The notes: a model not told the origin generated them from the sequence alone. Shown: positions 11,639 through 22,775, counted from the stretch's first letter. The stretch: 64,000 bases of DNA from Cladorhizidae sp. MBARI D1340-BT2 (GCA_028752905.1 JAQNBH010000015.1:29334035-29398034); one strand, 5' to 3'. Translations and numbers: made by a program.

Positions 11639-12780
11639 GGGGGGACTACACCTGAAACCACAAAAATTTGAACGCATTTTTGTAGCCATCATAACTTCCT
11701 CCCCTTTTTTCTGTGAAGATACTTTTGATACCAACTTGTTGCTCATTCTGCATGCTTTAAGATGATATGTGAAATATCTCAATAGGCACATTTTCTTATA
11801 AGATGCATCCAAAAAGGCAAGGGTCACTCCAAAAATTGCACCCCCCAAATTGCGGCGAGGATAATTCCCAAGTGCATGGTCTACAGATGCCAAAATTTGG
11901 TTTGTAGCTTACCAAGACACTAAGCTGTGATATAACGGAGGCAAATTTATCAATTCATCTATTGTTCATTAGTTCTAAGGCATTTCATTTCCAACCGCGC
12001 AAAATACACCCAAAATCTGTGACAGTCACCTCTTCTAATCACCATAACTCGGCAATGCTTCAAGTTAAAAAAAAAATCAAACCGTTATATCACAGATCAC
12101 TAAAAGAGCTCTCAAATGAATCCTCAAATATTAAAATTGAGTCAAGTGTGGCAAAGTTATGTTCGCCGCAAAATCATAACAAAATGGATTTTCAAAATTC
12201 CTGGCAATAGGTGTTGAAAGTTAGGACAATGAAATGCTTGAATTTTGCAATAAAATAGCTTGGCAAAATGTGTTCTTATACAAGTTAGTTGTTTCTTGAT
12301 ATGTTCTTGTACTTCCATGCCTTTCTTGAGTTTGCTGTGCCTGTATGTACACTTCCATGCCTTTATTGAGTTTGCTGTGCCTGTATGTACATGTAAGATG
12401 GAACAATATGATGAAAATTGATACGAGATGTATGTAAATGGAACTTCCCTTGAGAGTTGAACATCGTCCCTCAATGAAGTAGTGTCTTCCTCTGTACTGT
12501 ATGCATAGTTTTAATTTGTTTGAGATAATGTGGCTGCCCAGTTGGGTCTGCCTGGTGGATTTTCACAAAAAAGTTTGGCTTTGAGAAAAGCCGGTCAAAA
12601 AAATATAGTTGGGTGACCAGATAAAAATAAGGAAGAAAAAAATAAGGAAGGGAAGAAAAGGGGAAGAAAGGAAAAAAATAAGGAAGAAAAAAACGAGGAA
12701 GAAAAAAACGAGGAACAATAAAAAAAATTAAAAAAATAAAAATCCACCCCCAAAAAATAAAGTAGAAAGGAAAAGAAGAT
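11639..12780. other. Non-coding stretch with a second TTAA-type repeat and purine-rich simple sequence
   Basis: Directly right of the palindrome a different element end begins, GGGGGGACTACACCTGAAAC. Its inner part (GGCACATTTTCTTATAAGATGCATCC at about 11785) recurs inverted at 7560-7590 and loosely at 56410. At 12300-12390 the sequence ACTTCCATGCCTTTMTTGAGTTTGCTGTGCCTGTATGTAC is duplicated in tandem. At 12600-12780 there is an A/G-rich simple tract (GGAAGAAAAAAAYRAGG units). No credible gene was found. Confidence 0.5.
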
Positions 12781-14786
12781 CAAAATCTGCCCGACTCATA
12801 GGTGATGCCTTCCAGAGTGATGTGTCTTTCCTCCGTTGCCAGTGCTGTAGATCTTATGGACTTTCTCCGTCTCTGGCTCGTGCACCCTGCCTTCTGCTCA
12901 GCCTTTTTGATTCGTTTTGCATCCGAGGACGCTATGTAGTTGGCTGTAAAAGCACTTGGAGGAAAACCCAACAATTGCTCAAACAAAGGCGAGAGTCTTT
13001 CCAAACCATGATTGAAGGTGATCACTGCCAGAGTAACTGCAATGTCAACACTCACCAGAGAACAGAATCCAGTCTTAGGGCACCGGGACCAGATGATATT
13101 GTTGAAAGACTCATTCTGATTCTGAGTAGTAGCACCCAACACACACTTTTCCAACAGCTCCCGCTTGGACAGCTCAGTGAATACTGGCTTGATGAAGGGA
13201 CCCAGATCCTTTGGTAGCTTAGGGGTGTGCTTGGGTGGTTCCTCATTATCAGCAAGTGCCCGATTGTGCTTGCACCATGAGCCTGATCCTGACGGACAAA
13301 ACTGGTGGTCGTGTTGGTCATCATGGGATATGGAGTGGTGGAACACGGCCCAGATCGTTCTGTGCATTCCATCCACGTCCCCGGGAAAATTGCGGATAGC
13401 CCCTCCGAAGTACACCGTGAGAGAATCAATCACGGATTCATTCAAGCGTCCCCTTTCCCCCCACTTCAGCTTCCGCACTTGACCGCTGTCATCCACAAAG
13501 GTCTTCTTCTTCAGGTCACGCAGTTTTTTCCCGAGGCGCTTCTGTACATGTCCCACGCACTCCATCTTCTGAAGGTGTCAAAACAATAAAAACAAATATG
13601 TAATCACAAAACAATAACAAATATGTAATCACCATAAATGTAAGCAAATATGTAATCACCTGGATCACAATATCCCTGCCATAAGGATGCTCGTTGTTGA
13701 GCCTTGAGATTGACTTGGCATCCCCATCACAGATGACAACGGTGTACCGCAGCTTGTTCCTCTCCACTGACCTCGCCCAAAGAATCGAGGCACCTTCCGC
13801 TTCCATAGCTGGAGAAGAACCACTGAAGTTAGAATTGCAGGAGTCCTGGTGCTTGGCCATCCAATCCAGGAACTCCTGCGACTCTCTGCCCATGGTACGC
13901 TCATTTTCTTTGCAATCCTTGCAGGATTTGCTGAGGACCGTCACATCAAGTACCTGGCCTGTCTCCCACGATAGCACTGCAATCCACGTCGGGACCAGGT
14001 ACCATCACACGTGACTGTTACATCAACAACATCATCTGGATCGGCTCCCTGTAATCTATGCAGCTGTTCAGAAGCAGACCTACAGCTCTCCACGCCCACT
14101 TCGTGTGCGATTTGCTGGAGCCTGCTGTTGTGTTCGGAATAACACTTGGGGAATACTGGAGGAGGCAAGCCCATTATCCCACAGATAGTCTCCAGCCCTG
14201 CACTCCCTCTACCACACATTCTCCCTGCTAGAATAAACCTGGAATTTAAAGCTTTTGAATGCTTGCAGGGGTCAGAAAAAGCATCCTCACCTCCTGTACA
14301 CAACGGATTGGTGCAGGAGAGAGTCAGCTTAGTACATAGACCCCTCCGATTCAACAGGTTTTCCCTAACAGTAAGCCCAGATCCACAGACATTACAACTA
14401 GCCCGCCTAGTGACGGATGCTAGCAGATTTTCCATATCAATGAGCCGTAGACCTTTCATCTCACAAAGAGAATCAGGACTACAGGCTCCATCTGTAGCTG
14501 GGGAGCTTACCGAATGCTCCAAGGAGGATGACTGTGGCTTCGCGAGTGCAAGTTTCTTCCCAGTAGCAGTTGGAACTGCCACTGGAGAAGATGTCTCCCC
14601 ACTTGTGACTACCTTCTCGAACTTCCCTGACACTCTAAGCCGCTTCTTACGACGGAGGGAACGTTGCTTGCGCTCACAATCGACTCGAGAAAACATCACT
14701 TTCAAAGAACGAACGGTTTCGACTAACTGACGCTTCGCGCCAAATGAGTTGCCCAGTGGAGAGCATGGCTCAGCACTCATGCGCAA
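12780..14786 (-). pseudogene. Mutator-like (MULE) transposase, copy 2, nearly full length with one deletion
   Basis: The reading runs 14786 to about 13985, 13984-13660, then a 91-bp GT-AG intron (13569-13659), then 13568-12780 to a stop. The N-terminal half holds a Cys cluster (C-N-V-C-G near 14395, C-T-N-P-L-C). The core has V-T-C-D-G-T-W-S-R-R-G (about 14010), L-S-W-E-T-G-Q-V, C-K-D-C-K, M-E-A-E-G-A and V-I-C-D-G-D-A-K-S (about 13725). After the intron come E-C-V-G-H-V-Q-K-R-L-G, Y-F-G-G-A-I-R-N, H-Q-F-C-P-S-G-S-G-S-W-C-K-H and N-E-S-F-N-N-I-I-W. These are hallmarks of an invertebrate Mutator-like transposase family. A short deletion after D-G-T-W-S-R-R-G-L removes roughly the G-x-V-A strand seen in copy 1 and shifts the frame, so the gene is broken. 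The intron contains tandem AACAAATATGTAATCAC units. Confidence 0.78.
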
Positions 14787-14929
14787 CAGTCATGAATAGA
14801 ATCAGTGTGCAATTTACTTCCTGTTAGGAATAAATGAGCTTCCTATACTATACGTAGTCGCCATTATATGCTGGCATAAACTTACCTCGCCGTTAGAGTT
14901 CGTTGTTGTGTTCCCTGTTGGTTTCTCTT

Positions 14930-15110
14930 CAAATTTTTGAATCAATATGAGAAATTGCATGGACAAAAATCATCATAACTTTGAAATGTAACATCCAATA
15001 GCTCTAAAACTTTAAAATTGGCCAGTAGATGTGTACAGCAACAGTTAGAACTGATAAATTTTTTTAATTTTTTTTAATCCAAAGTTTTTCAGGTGTACGG
15101 TCCGAAATAC
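14930..15110. repeat. End of a TTAA-type dispersed repeat that truncates the REL fragment
   Basis: On the minus strand the sequence GGACCGTACACCTGAAAAAC (about 15105) resembles the element end GGGGGGACTACACCTGAAAC at 11639. It begins exactly where the REL protein loses its family-typical continuation. The interval toward 14930 is AT-rich and carries CATCATAACTT, as does the copy at 11680. Confidence 0.45.
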
Positions 15111-15740
15111 ACCATGTTCCACATCTCGAACTCGTTGCCCATATGCCCTCTTTTTCTCATTTTCATGCCTCTTATATACGGCTGAGAGTCTTCCTGAACG
15201 GTTGCTTGGAGCGTTGGGGTGAAACACCCTGACATAAAAAAATGCATCCTGGCGATTGTTCCAGAAGCCTCTCGCACGTATATCTAAACGTGCCCCATCA
15301 TCAGTGATGGTAGAAGCAAGTCGCATACTCTCCCCTGACAGTGGTTGTAGGTGGGGTTCGGTTGCTACATTTGAGCACACCTCAGTCAAGAGTGATGCTG
15401 TAATATCCCTGATCTGATTGTGACGAATGGTAGGGAAACCCCCCATGTGACAAACCATGGCATGGTCTGGTGAGAATGCATTGCCACAGTTGCAGAGCCT
15501 TGGTGTATTGGATAGGGTCCATCCATAGCGCAAGCAAAGTGCGTCTCTAAAGTCTCCCTTATGCCAGAGGAAATCTTGGTCATCCAAAGGTAGCACAGAG
15601 AGCCATGATGATGACCCACGTTCTTTGGCTAAATCCACATATCGTTTCAACTGTATAGGCAACTTGTGATATATTTCATTCGCCCGATCTTCACTGTGTT
15701 TGCGATTGAAGCATCTGATTTCTTGCTTGATAGTGAACAT
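15045..15740 (-). pseudogene. C-terminal zinc knuckle plus REL endonuclease of a non-LTR retrotransposon (fragment)
   Basis: A 231-aa open frame. It holds C-N-C-G…H-A-M-V-C-H, a C-x-C-x8-H-x3-C-type knuckle, followed by G-G-F-P-T-I-R-H-N and then D-G-A-R-L-D-I and F-F-Y-V-R-V-F-H-P-N-A-P-S-N-R. The order Cys/His knuckle then a D…D-x-R-V fold fits the restriction-endonuclease-like domain at the C-terminus of R2/NeSL-type LINEs. I recognise this protein as an abundant reverse-transcriptase family of sponges and corals. The RT itself is missing upstream, so this is a 3' fragment. The last ~20 residues (…F-G-L-K-K-I-K-K-I) are encoded by an unrelated AT-rich repeat, so the true C-terminus is truncated. 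Confidence 0.6.
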
Positions 15741-15957
15741 GTCAATGATATTTTACATAAGCCCCCGCCCATTGATTTTTGAGCCCATACGGGCGCACTT
15801 ACCAATTTAATGATTTAATGTTGCTATTGCTGAGCCTGTTTAAGGCCATCACATATATAATACAGCACAGTGTGAAACTATTTAGTAACTAACCTAATAA
15901 CAATCTATATTTTAAAACGAAGTCAACAGTACTTAATTAATACAATTATCCACAATA

Positions 15958-18900
15958 TTAAGTTACGAGTGTCCCGCTGCTCAGGAAGGGGGGGACAGGA
16001 GTGGACCAAAGATCATTCCTCAGCTGACCATACAGCAATTCCTTTCTCCTCTGCCACCACTTCCCTACCCAAAACATAACACACTCGCCCACCTCCTCCA
16101 TCACTGCATCACTTACTCCCTCCACATCTATCCCCAAAAGCAATGCCACCTTTCCATCCTTACTCACTCTTCTTAATTCATCCAGCCACTGTCTTGCCCC
16201 TGCAATTCTGCGTACCTCATCTATCAGAACCAGCCGATCCCTCTCAAATTCCCCGCATGTCACCAAGAAATGTTCCACATCCTCCCCTGCTCCACTATCA
16301 CACATTATACACCTCTCATCCCTAACTATCCCACATCTCTTCTTATCCTCTAACAACCCAGCTGATGCAGTCCTCAGTCGAAATTGCAGCCGCACACCTT
16401 CCTGACCATGCATGGCCCTCACATACCTCTCCACCCCTGCACCATTCTTTGCCAATTTATAATAATTCAGCGTACTTTTCCCGTCTACTTCCTCCTCCCA
16501 GTCCTTCTCATTTCTCACCTTCACTTTCCCCTTCCACTTGCGCACTGACCCAGCCTCGTTGTTTATCTTGTACTTTCTCCTCAAGATATCATATTATTCC
16601 CACCATCCAATTCCTCCATCCTCTCGTAGTTTATTTACAACAACTTTAACCAATCTGCTCTGTTCCAACACCTCTAATCTCTTGCCAAACAAAACCTTCA
16701 TCTCTTCCCTCCTCTCCTCTAGCTTCCTCCACCCCATATCTCCCCGTATTGCCACTCCTGCTACTGTATCACTTGCCCCCAACAGTCTCCTACCCACTCT
16801 CATCTGTGCTGACTCCAACTTCTTGCGAGCATTCCGTCCTCCTGTCCACCACACTTCGGCTGCATGCTCCATACTGGGTCTCGCTAGAAGCTCCCACACC
16901 ATTCTTCCTCTGTCTACTTCCACCTGCCCATTCACTCTACTCATCCATATTACCTTTCCAACCCACTCTTCTGCCTTCTTTGCCATCTTCTCTAACTGAA
17001 CATTACCCCTTAGCTTCCTATCAAACCATATTCCTAAGTACTTGAATTCTTTGACCTCTTCCAATATCTCCTCACCAATCCTCCAATGCACTTCTGATTC
17101 CTTCTTCCCTACTACCATGACCTTGCTCTTCTTGCTATTAAATTTCATCTTCCACCTTAACACATACGCCTGTACCACATCCAACATAGCTTGCAGTTCC
17201 ACCCCTGAGTCAGCCAGAAGAACTACATCATCTGCATACATGAGTGCCCCACACCAGCAGCCTTCCACTTTGACTCCTAGCTCAGCTCTCTCCAATTCCT
17301 CCGCCATTCCCATCAGATATATATTGAAAAGAAGTGGAGACAAAGGACATCCCTGCCTAAGTCCATTCTCCACAGTGAACCACCTTGACCTCCTTCCATT
17401 CAATACCACCGTCGTCTCCACCCCACTATACAATCCTACACATGTCCTCACAAGCTTCTCTTCTACTCCATACTGCCTCAACTTCTGCCACAGTCCCTCC
17501 CTCCACACACTGTCATATGCCTTACTTATATCCAGGAAAGCCAGATATGAAGCTTTTTTCTCGCTCTTCCTCACTTCACAAACTCCTCTTAACACCAACC
17601 ACTGGTCTGAACATCTCCTCTGTCTCCTAAATCCTCCTTGTGCTTCCGTCAAAATCTTATCCTCAGCGAACACTCCCAACCTCCTTGCCAACACTCTCGC
17701 AAACACCTTCACCACATTACAACACAATGAAATTCCCCTATAATTCCCTACTTCATCCTCGTCACCATCCTTGTGGAGAGGTACTAGTAAACTCCTCTTC
17801 CAGTCCACTGGGCAGCACTCAATCCTCATCACCACATTCATCACCTGCACCATCACTTCCACCAACCTTCTACCTCCATACATCAGCATCTCATTCAACA
17901 TTCCATCAGGGCCTGGTGCCTTTCCTCTCTTCAAACACTTTAATACCTCTACTACTTCTTCCCAGCTTACTTCTTCACACATACCCAGCTCATGCCCACC
18001 CACTTCTCCCATCTCTACTTCTTGTGCTGTGGCATCCTCTTTTTTCCTCCCCAGCTCTTCCCAGTGTTTTGCCATCACTTCCAACACCTCGACTTCCTCC
18101 TCTACCATCCTTCCCTCTTCATCTCTCACTCCTTTTATCTTTCTCTCCTTCCTCTTTGCTCTTAAATCATTCCAAAAAAGCTTACAACTAGTCCCACCCT
18201 GCTCTCTAATCTTCTTTATAGTTCTCTTCCTCAATTCCTTCTTCTCTATCCTAATAGTCTTTTTCACTTCCTTTCTTGCTTCTCTATAGTCATCCCATAG
18301 TTGTCTTAATGTAGCCTCTCTCTCCCCTCTCTTCCTGGCTTCCTTTAGCCTCTTACATTTCTCCTTCCTGACACCAATCAACCACTCCACATTCCCTGAC
18401 CACCATCCCTCTGACCTGTCTGTAATCTTCTTCCTTCCAATTCCTTTCTCCGCTGCAGCCAAAACTTTCTCCTTCCACCTACCCCACACCTCTTCAACTA
18501 TGTTTCCTCCAAACTCTTGCTCAAGCTCTCTCACCTCCTCTTCCCACCCCATGAACATTTCCTCCACTGCCTCCTGATACTCCATCCAGTCTAGCCTATT
18601 GTCAACTCTCCATTTTTGTCGCTCTCTTCTCACTTGTACCTCTCTCGTACCCCACGTAATTTCTCCCCAAATAATGTTATGGTCCGACCCCACATCCAGC
18701 TTGCCTGAGTCCTCAACTACCACCCTAGCTACATCCATGTTCTCACTAAACAACATATAGTCTATGACCGACTTTCTCTCCCCACATTCCCACGTCCACC
18801 TGCCCTCACAGCACTGCAACTCGTTCCCCACAATCAGACCTCCAACCCTAACCAACTCCAACAACCGCCTTCCATTACTGTTAGGGTTGTCCTCCACTAA
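15958..18900 (-). pseudogene. APE-type LINE polyprotein (endonuclease C-terminus, RT, CCHC), 5'-truncated
   Basis: The main frame 18897-16594 encodes 767 aa, and a second frame 16584-15958 continues it after one frameshift near 16590. The endonuclease end shows S-V-I-D-Y-M-L-F and G-S-D-H-N-I-I-W. The RT shows G-K-A-P-G-P-D-G-M, N-Y-R-G-I-S-L-C, A-F-L-D-I-S-K-A-Y-D, G-L-R-Q-G-C-P-L-S-P-L-L-F and M-Y-A-D-D-V-V-L-L-A (about 17220-17250). A final knuckle C-I-M-C…H-F-L-V-T-C lies near 16260-16310. The start at 18897 is a truncation point, not a real initiator, as expected for 5'-truncated LINE copies. Its second half is G/A-rich on the coding strand (T/C-rich on plus), unlike its surroundings. 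A degraded copy of the same family is at 61500-62340. One frameshift in an otherwise open 980 codons implies a fairly recent insertion. Confidence 0.85.
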
Positions 18901-19048
18901 TTATAATAAATAAACTCTGCATCCTGTGTTAACAGGATGCATATTTCAAATACAGGGGGAAATTACCTTTCATTTGAAATACTTGGTAAGGGGTGTCCAA
19001 TACATTTTTTTGTTGCTTTGTTCAAACTTAGTTAGCTATCCTAACAAG

Positions 19049-21534
19049 ATGACAACTGGCTCAATGCCCACTACACAGTCAGTAACAGCTGCTACCTTGG
19101 GTTTGGAAGAGGTCTTGAGACTTTTGGATAGCAGCAGCAGTGAGGACTCAGTATGTGACCTTTCTGATCCTGAAGATGGTTTTGATGGAGATACATTTAC
19201 TGGGTAAGTCCAGATAGCTATAGTTACAGCTCTCTACTTGGATAGCTAGAGTTTAGCTATATATTTACCATAATTTAATATAGATCCAATGCCACTGCTG
19301 TTGAATTTCCTCTGGAAGCAACTCCAGTACCCTCAGTTTCACCATCCTCTGAGGAAGAACAGCCTCTTAGAAGCAGAGCTGGAAGAGGTGTTCAAGGACA
19401 CCATTCTCGCGGACGACGTGGTCTACGGAGAAGTAGGGGTAGAATACGAGGAAATACCCGTCCTAGAGGTCAATATAACAGTGGAGGAAGTTCGGGTATT
19501 ACATGCAGACAGAGTATCTCCCAATCACATGTCAATACTCTTGAGAATCCTGATACTTCAGCATTGACTGTATACCCATTCAACCCAGTGCGTGAACCAG
19601 GTTCATATGTTGCCAGTTATGATGAATCTTTCACACCTCTTGATTTCTTCAAGCTTTTTTTTTACTGAAGATATAATAAAACTAATATGCAAGAATTCTG
19701 ATAAGTATGCTGAAAATAATAAAGACAGATCACCATATAATTATTCTCGATACCCTGGAATGACAGCAGTTATGTTATTGAATTTGGTTGGCTTATTAAT
19801 TTATTTCGGTTTGGAAAAATTGGCATACTACACTGATTATTGGACGACTACAGGAGATTCATTTCTCCTTTATGGTAGAAGTTTTGCAGGGCGAAGTATT
19901 ATCAGCAGAAATAAGTTTTTTAGTCTCTGGGGATTCTTACATGTGAGTGATATTGACACAGAAGATCTTAGTGACCGGTTGTGTAAAGTTCGACCAATGA
20001 TGGAACACTTGAACGATTCAAGTCAGCGCTACTTTCAACCAGATCTAAATATTTCAATCGATGAACGCATGGTGAAATCAAAGGGGCGTTTTCCAATGCG
20101 CCAGTACATCAAGAGTAAGCCAGTCAAGTGGGGCTTCAAGCTGTGGTGTTTGTGTGACTCTGAAACTGGTTATACTTATCGCTTTACAGTGTACAGGGGA
20201 AAGCAAGGAGAAGTACGATCAAGTAATGGTTTAGCATATGATGTAGTAATTGATTTAGTAAAAGGATTGGAAAATCAAGGATATCGACTTTTCACTGACA
20301 ATTTCTATTCTAGCCCTATCTTATTTGAGTACCTCAAAGCAAATGGGTTCGAAGCATGTGGTATATACAATTGATATAAAACGTCGTAATGTTCCTAAAT
20401 GTCTCAAATCTTTGAAGACTGAACTAGCAAAATCGTGTACTGAACGGGGAGAAGGTCGATGGGTTCGGGACAAAAGCTTAGTGTATGTTATGTGGAAAGA
20501 CACTAAAGTAGTAACTGTGGCTTCAACTATGCATACTGCCACAGGCAATGAGAAAGTGATACGGAAAATGAAAGATAAAGCTGCTCGACAACAGCAACAT
20601 GATGACAGCAACATGATGACAGCAACATGATGACAGCAACATGACGACAGCAACATGATGACAGCAACATGACGACAGCAAAATGACGACAGCAACATGA
20701 CGACAGCAAAATGACAATAGCAACATAACGACAGCAACATAACGACAGCAATGTGATGACAGCAACATGACAGCCTCCAACTATATATACTAAGCTCAAT
20801 TAATGCTCAACGATTTGCATAACTTGTTTTACAGACCAGATTAGTTGCTGCACCGCTGCTCAGTGGCCCTGCCTCATTGCTACCAGAACAGGCGGCCATG
20901 CCATGCTCATCACACTTGAATCATGCAAAAATTGCAAACCACAAACATTCTAGCTTTTCCATGGAGGGGGGTTCTCTACTTGTTCAACTTGGCTGCTCTC
21001 CCACAAACTGGTCAATTATTGCGCAATTATTGCACAAGGAAGTCAAGATTCCTCCTCCTATAGTAGAGTACAACAAATATATGGGAGGTGTTGACCTTTC
21101 GGACCAGGCTATATCTTACTACAATATTCTACGCAAGACTCGAAAGTATTGGCGCACCCTTTTTTTTGCATTTTTTGGACGTAATGGTGACTAATTCATA
21201 TCTTCTGTACAAACTCCACCTACCTGAAGAACGCAAAAAAATGTACTCACAAAGCATTTCGGGAGAATTTGGTAGCTCGGTTATGTGACCTAAGAGATGG
21301 TTCTGAAAAAACCTTATAATCTCCTTCACACAAACAGAGTATTAGGGCTCCTCACCAGCTTACACACACTCCTCGTGAAGAGCGACAATATTGTGATTTG
21401 TGCAAAATATTGAAGAAACCCCGACACCGCACCAGATTGAACTGTGTTGCATGTGATATGTATCTTTGCTTTGAACCCAACAGAAACTGCTTCAAAGTTT
21501 GGCATTCTAGTCAATGTGACCATATGAGGAACTA
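19049..21534 (+). pseudogene. piggyBac transposase, copy 1, with intron and several disruptions
   Basis: Exon 1 is 19049-19203, an acidic/serine-rich N-terminus. An 80-bp GT-AG intron (19204-19283) follows, and exon 2 starts in matching phase at 19284. The exon continues into an RG/RGG-rich basic stretch and then the DDE_Tnp_1_7 catalytic domain. The first Asp is in S-I-D-E-R-M (codon 20060), the second in F-T-D-N-F-Y-S-S (20297) and the third in M-G-G-V-D-L-S-D-Q (21093). A C-terminal Cys-rich domain (C-x2-C … C-x2-C … C) lies at 21385-21530 before the stop. Breaks: one extra T in a 9-T run at 19655-19663, a frame change near 20370, the 14-bp minisatellite at 20590-20772, and about 200 bp of foreign sequence at 20790-21040. 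All catalytic residues survive, but no continuous protein can be made. Confidence 0.85.
20590..20772. repeat. 14-bp minisatellite inside piggyBac copy 1
   Basis: About 13 units of ACAGCAACATGATG, with ACG/AAA variants, interrupt the coding sequence after the K-A-A-R-Q-Q segment. Fourteen is not a multiple of three, so repeat-number changes shift the frame. Long antisense ORFs rich in Cys/His/Val here are artefacts of the repeat. Confidence 0.9.
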
Positions 21535-22131
21535 AAACTTGTTGAAATAAATATAATTATTGTTATTGACAATCTACCATAATCGCAGATGGGTGTGGCT
21601 TTGTGTTCATTTGAGTAAGTATGATCTAACATTAGGTCTTAGTAGTATACATATATTACATGTTTATTAGAGTTTAGTACATATCCATACTACACAATAA
21701 AACTACACATGTACATCTTTTTTGAAATGAGAATCGTATACATTTTTATGCCAATACCGGCAATATAAAATAATGAAATTTATCATATTTCACACATCTT
21801 CAATGGGAAAAAAATTGTTCAGTGGTGATGATTGATGGTTGTGTAATAGTTTGAAGTCATAAAAAAGGAACTTTATTGTACAAAAATTTGAAGAAATCGG
21901 AACGAATATTGATTCCTAAATTTTTATCTAAGTTCAAATTAATATAATTTGTTATGGGTGTGGTTTATTAATCTTTTGAAATTAAAAAAAAATAGTATAG
22001 CTCAATTAGCTTTTAGATTATACCCATATTGCTTACCAATATTCCCTTTAGTTTTTAAGTGATAAATATTTTAAACAGGAAGGTAAAAAATGAGAAAAAT
22101 TTGAAAAATGCTGGGGGGCTTAAAGGGTTAA

Positions 22132-22675
22132 ACCCACCACCTGGTATATACGTCTAGGTCGCGTCAAAACATGACGACGCTAGCCGAGCGGAGCGTTCGT
22201 CCCGCACTGCGTTGAGTGGGATTTGGGTAGCTTTTTGATTTTTCAAGCCAACGTAATCGTAGAAAAAATGCTGGAATCTATACTTAGCTAGAAACTAGCT
22301 CTAGCACTTGGCTAAACTGCTGACGGTGCAGTTGACCACGTGCTATCATCAGTGCGCCATTGTATTCCTTCGTGCGGTTCTAAGGAAACGCAAGGACGTA
22401 GCTAAACGAACACAATGCAGCTCTGCTCGAAACCGTGCTAGCCTTAATTATGCAACGCAACTGACTAACGGCGGCAACTGATTTTTGGCCCGGAGGTAGA
22501 TGGCTTTTTTGTTTGTACACTTTTGTCTCACCCACTTTTGTATTAAAAAAAGAACTTAAAAAAAAAAAAATATTTAAAAAAAAGTTTTAATATGTGATAA
22601 AAAATAAATAAAAAAATTAAAATTAAAATTAAAAAAATTGGGGCGTAGAACATATCACGTGCTGAACTTTACATA
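22132..22675. other. Unassigned stretch after piggyBac copy 1
   Basis: The first 370 bases are of mixed GC content and contain no ORF of note. From 22500 the sequence becomes A/T-rich with runs of A. No tRNA fold or recognised repeat was found. Confidence 0.35.
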
Positions 22676-22775
22676 TATCAGAGAATTATTGAAGCAATAT
22701 TTCCCAGGTCTCAGCTAGAGGCTATAAATTAGAGCAAAAGAAAATTCTTGGAAAGAAGTAGCTATTCAGGTAACT
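22676..22775 (+). pseudogene. MADF-domain exon fragment, frameshifted
   Basis: On the plus strand the fragment reads I-I-E-A-I-F-P…V-S-A-R-G-Y-K and, after a 4-base shift, W-K-E-V-A-I-Q followed by GTAACT. It aligns base for base with the reverse complement of the MADF exon in the Harbinger-like element at 48250-48952 (GTCTCAGCTAGAGGCTATAAA is shared). MADF is a Myb/SANT-like DNA-binding domain, often encoded by the second gene of PIF/Harbinger transposons. Small deletions show this copy is dead. Confidence 0.65.

Larger units (their letters stand above)
18901..22131 (+). mobile_element. piggyBac-type DNA transposon, copy 1 (element span)
   Basis: This holds the transposase described separately (19049-21534). 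The right end is at about 22127, where the sequence reads CTTAAAGGG-TTAA, the AGGG/TTAA ending usual for piggyBac-like elements. The left end is unclear: a TTAA occurs inside the imperfect palindrome GCATCCTG-TGTTAA-CAGGATGC at about 18918-18940, with a shared subterminal GCAT-TTTCAAAT motif. The LINE ends immediately upstream. The 3' region 21540-22127 is AT-rich and non-coding. Confidence 0.6.

Noticed and set aside
12595..12783. Phe/Ser-rich ORF of 62 aa
   Set aside because: It is a translation of an A/G-rich simple sequence tract.
12822..14730. Plus-strand ORFs of 90-194 aa over MULE copy 2
   Set aside because: Transposase motifs and the intron are on the minus strand, and the plus frames have no recognisable content.
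16143..18289. Plus-strand Ser/Pro/Leu-rich ORFs across the LINE
   Set aside because: They are shadow frames of the purine-biased minus-strand LINE ORF.
20321..20799. Cys/His/Val-rich antisense ORFs
   Set aside because: They are the reverse reading of the 14-bp minisatellite inside piggyBac copy 1.
22132..22260. Possible tRNA-like sequence (GCTAGCCGAGCGGAGCGTTCGTCCCGC)
   Set aside because: No cloverleaf with acceptor, anticodon and T arms can be drawn.
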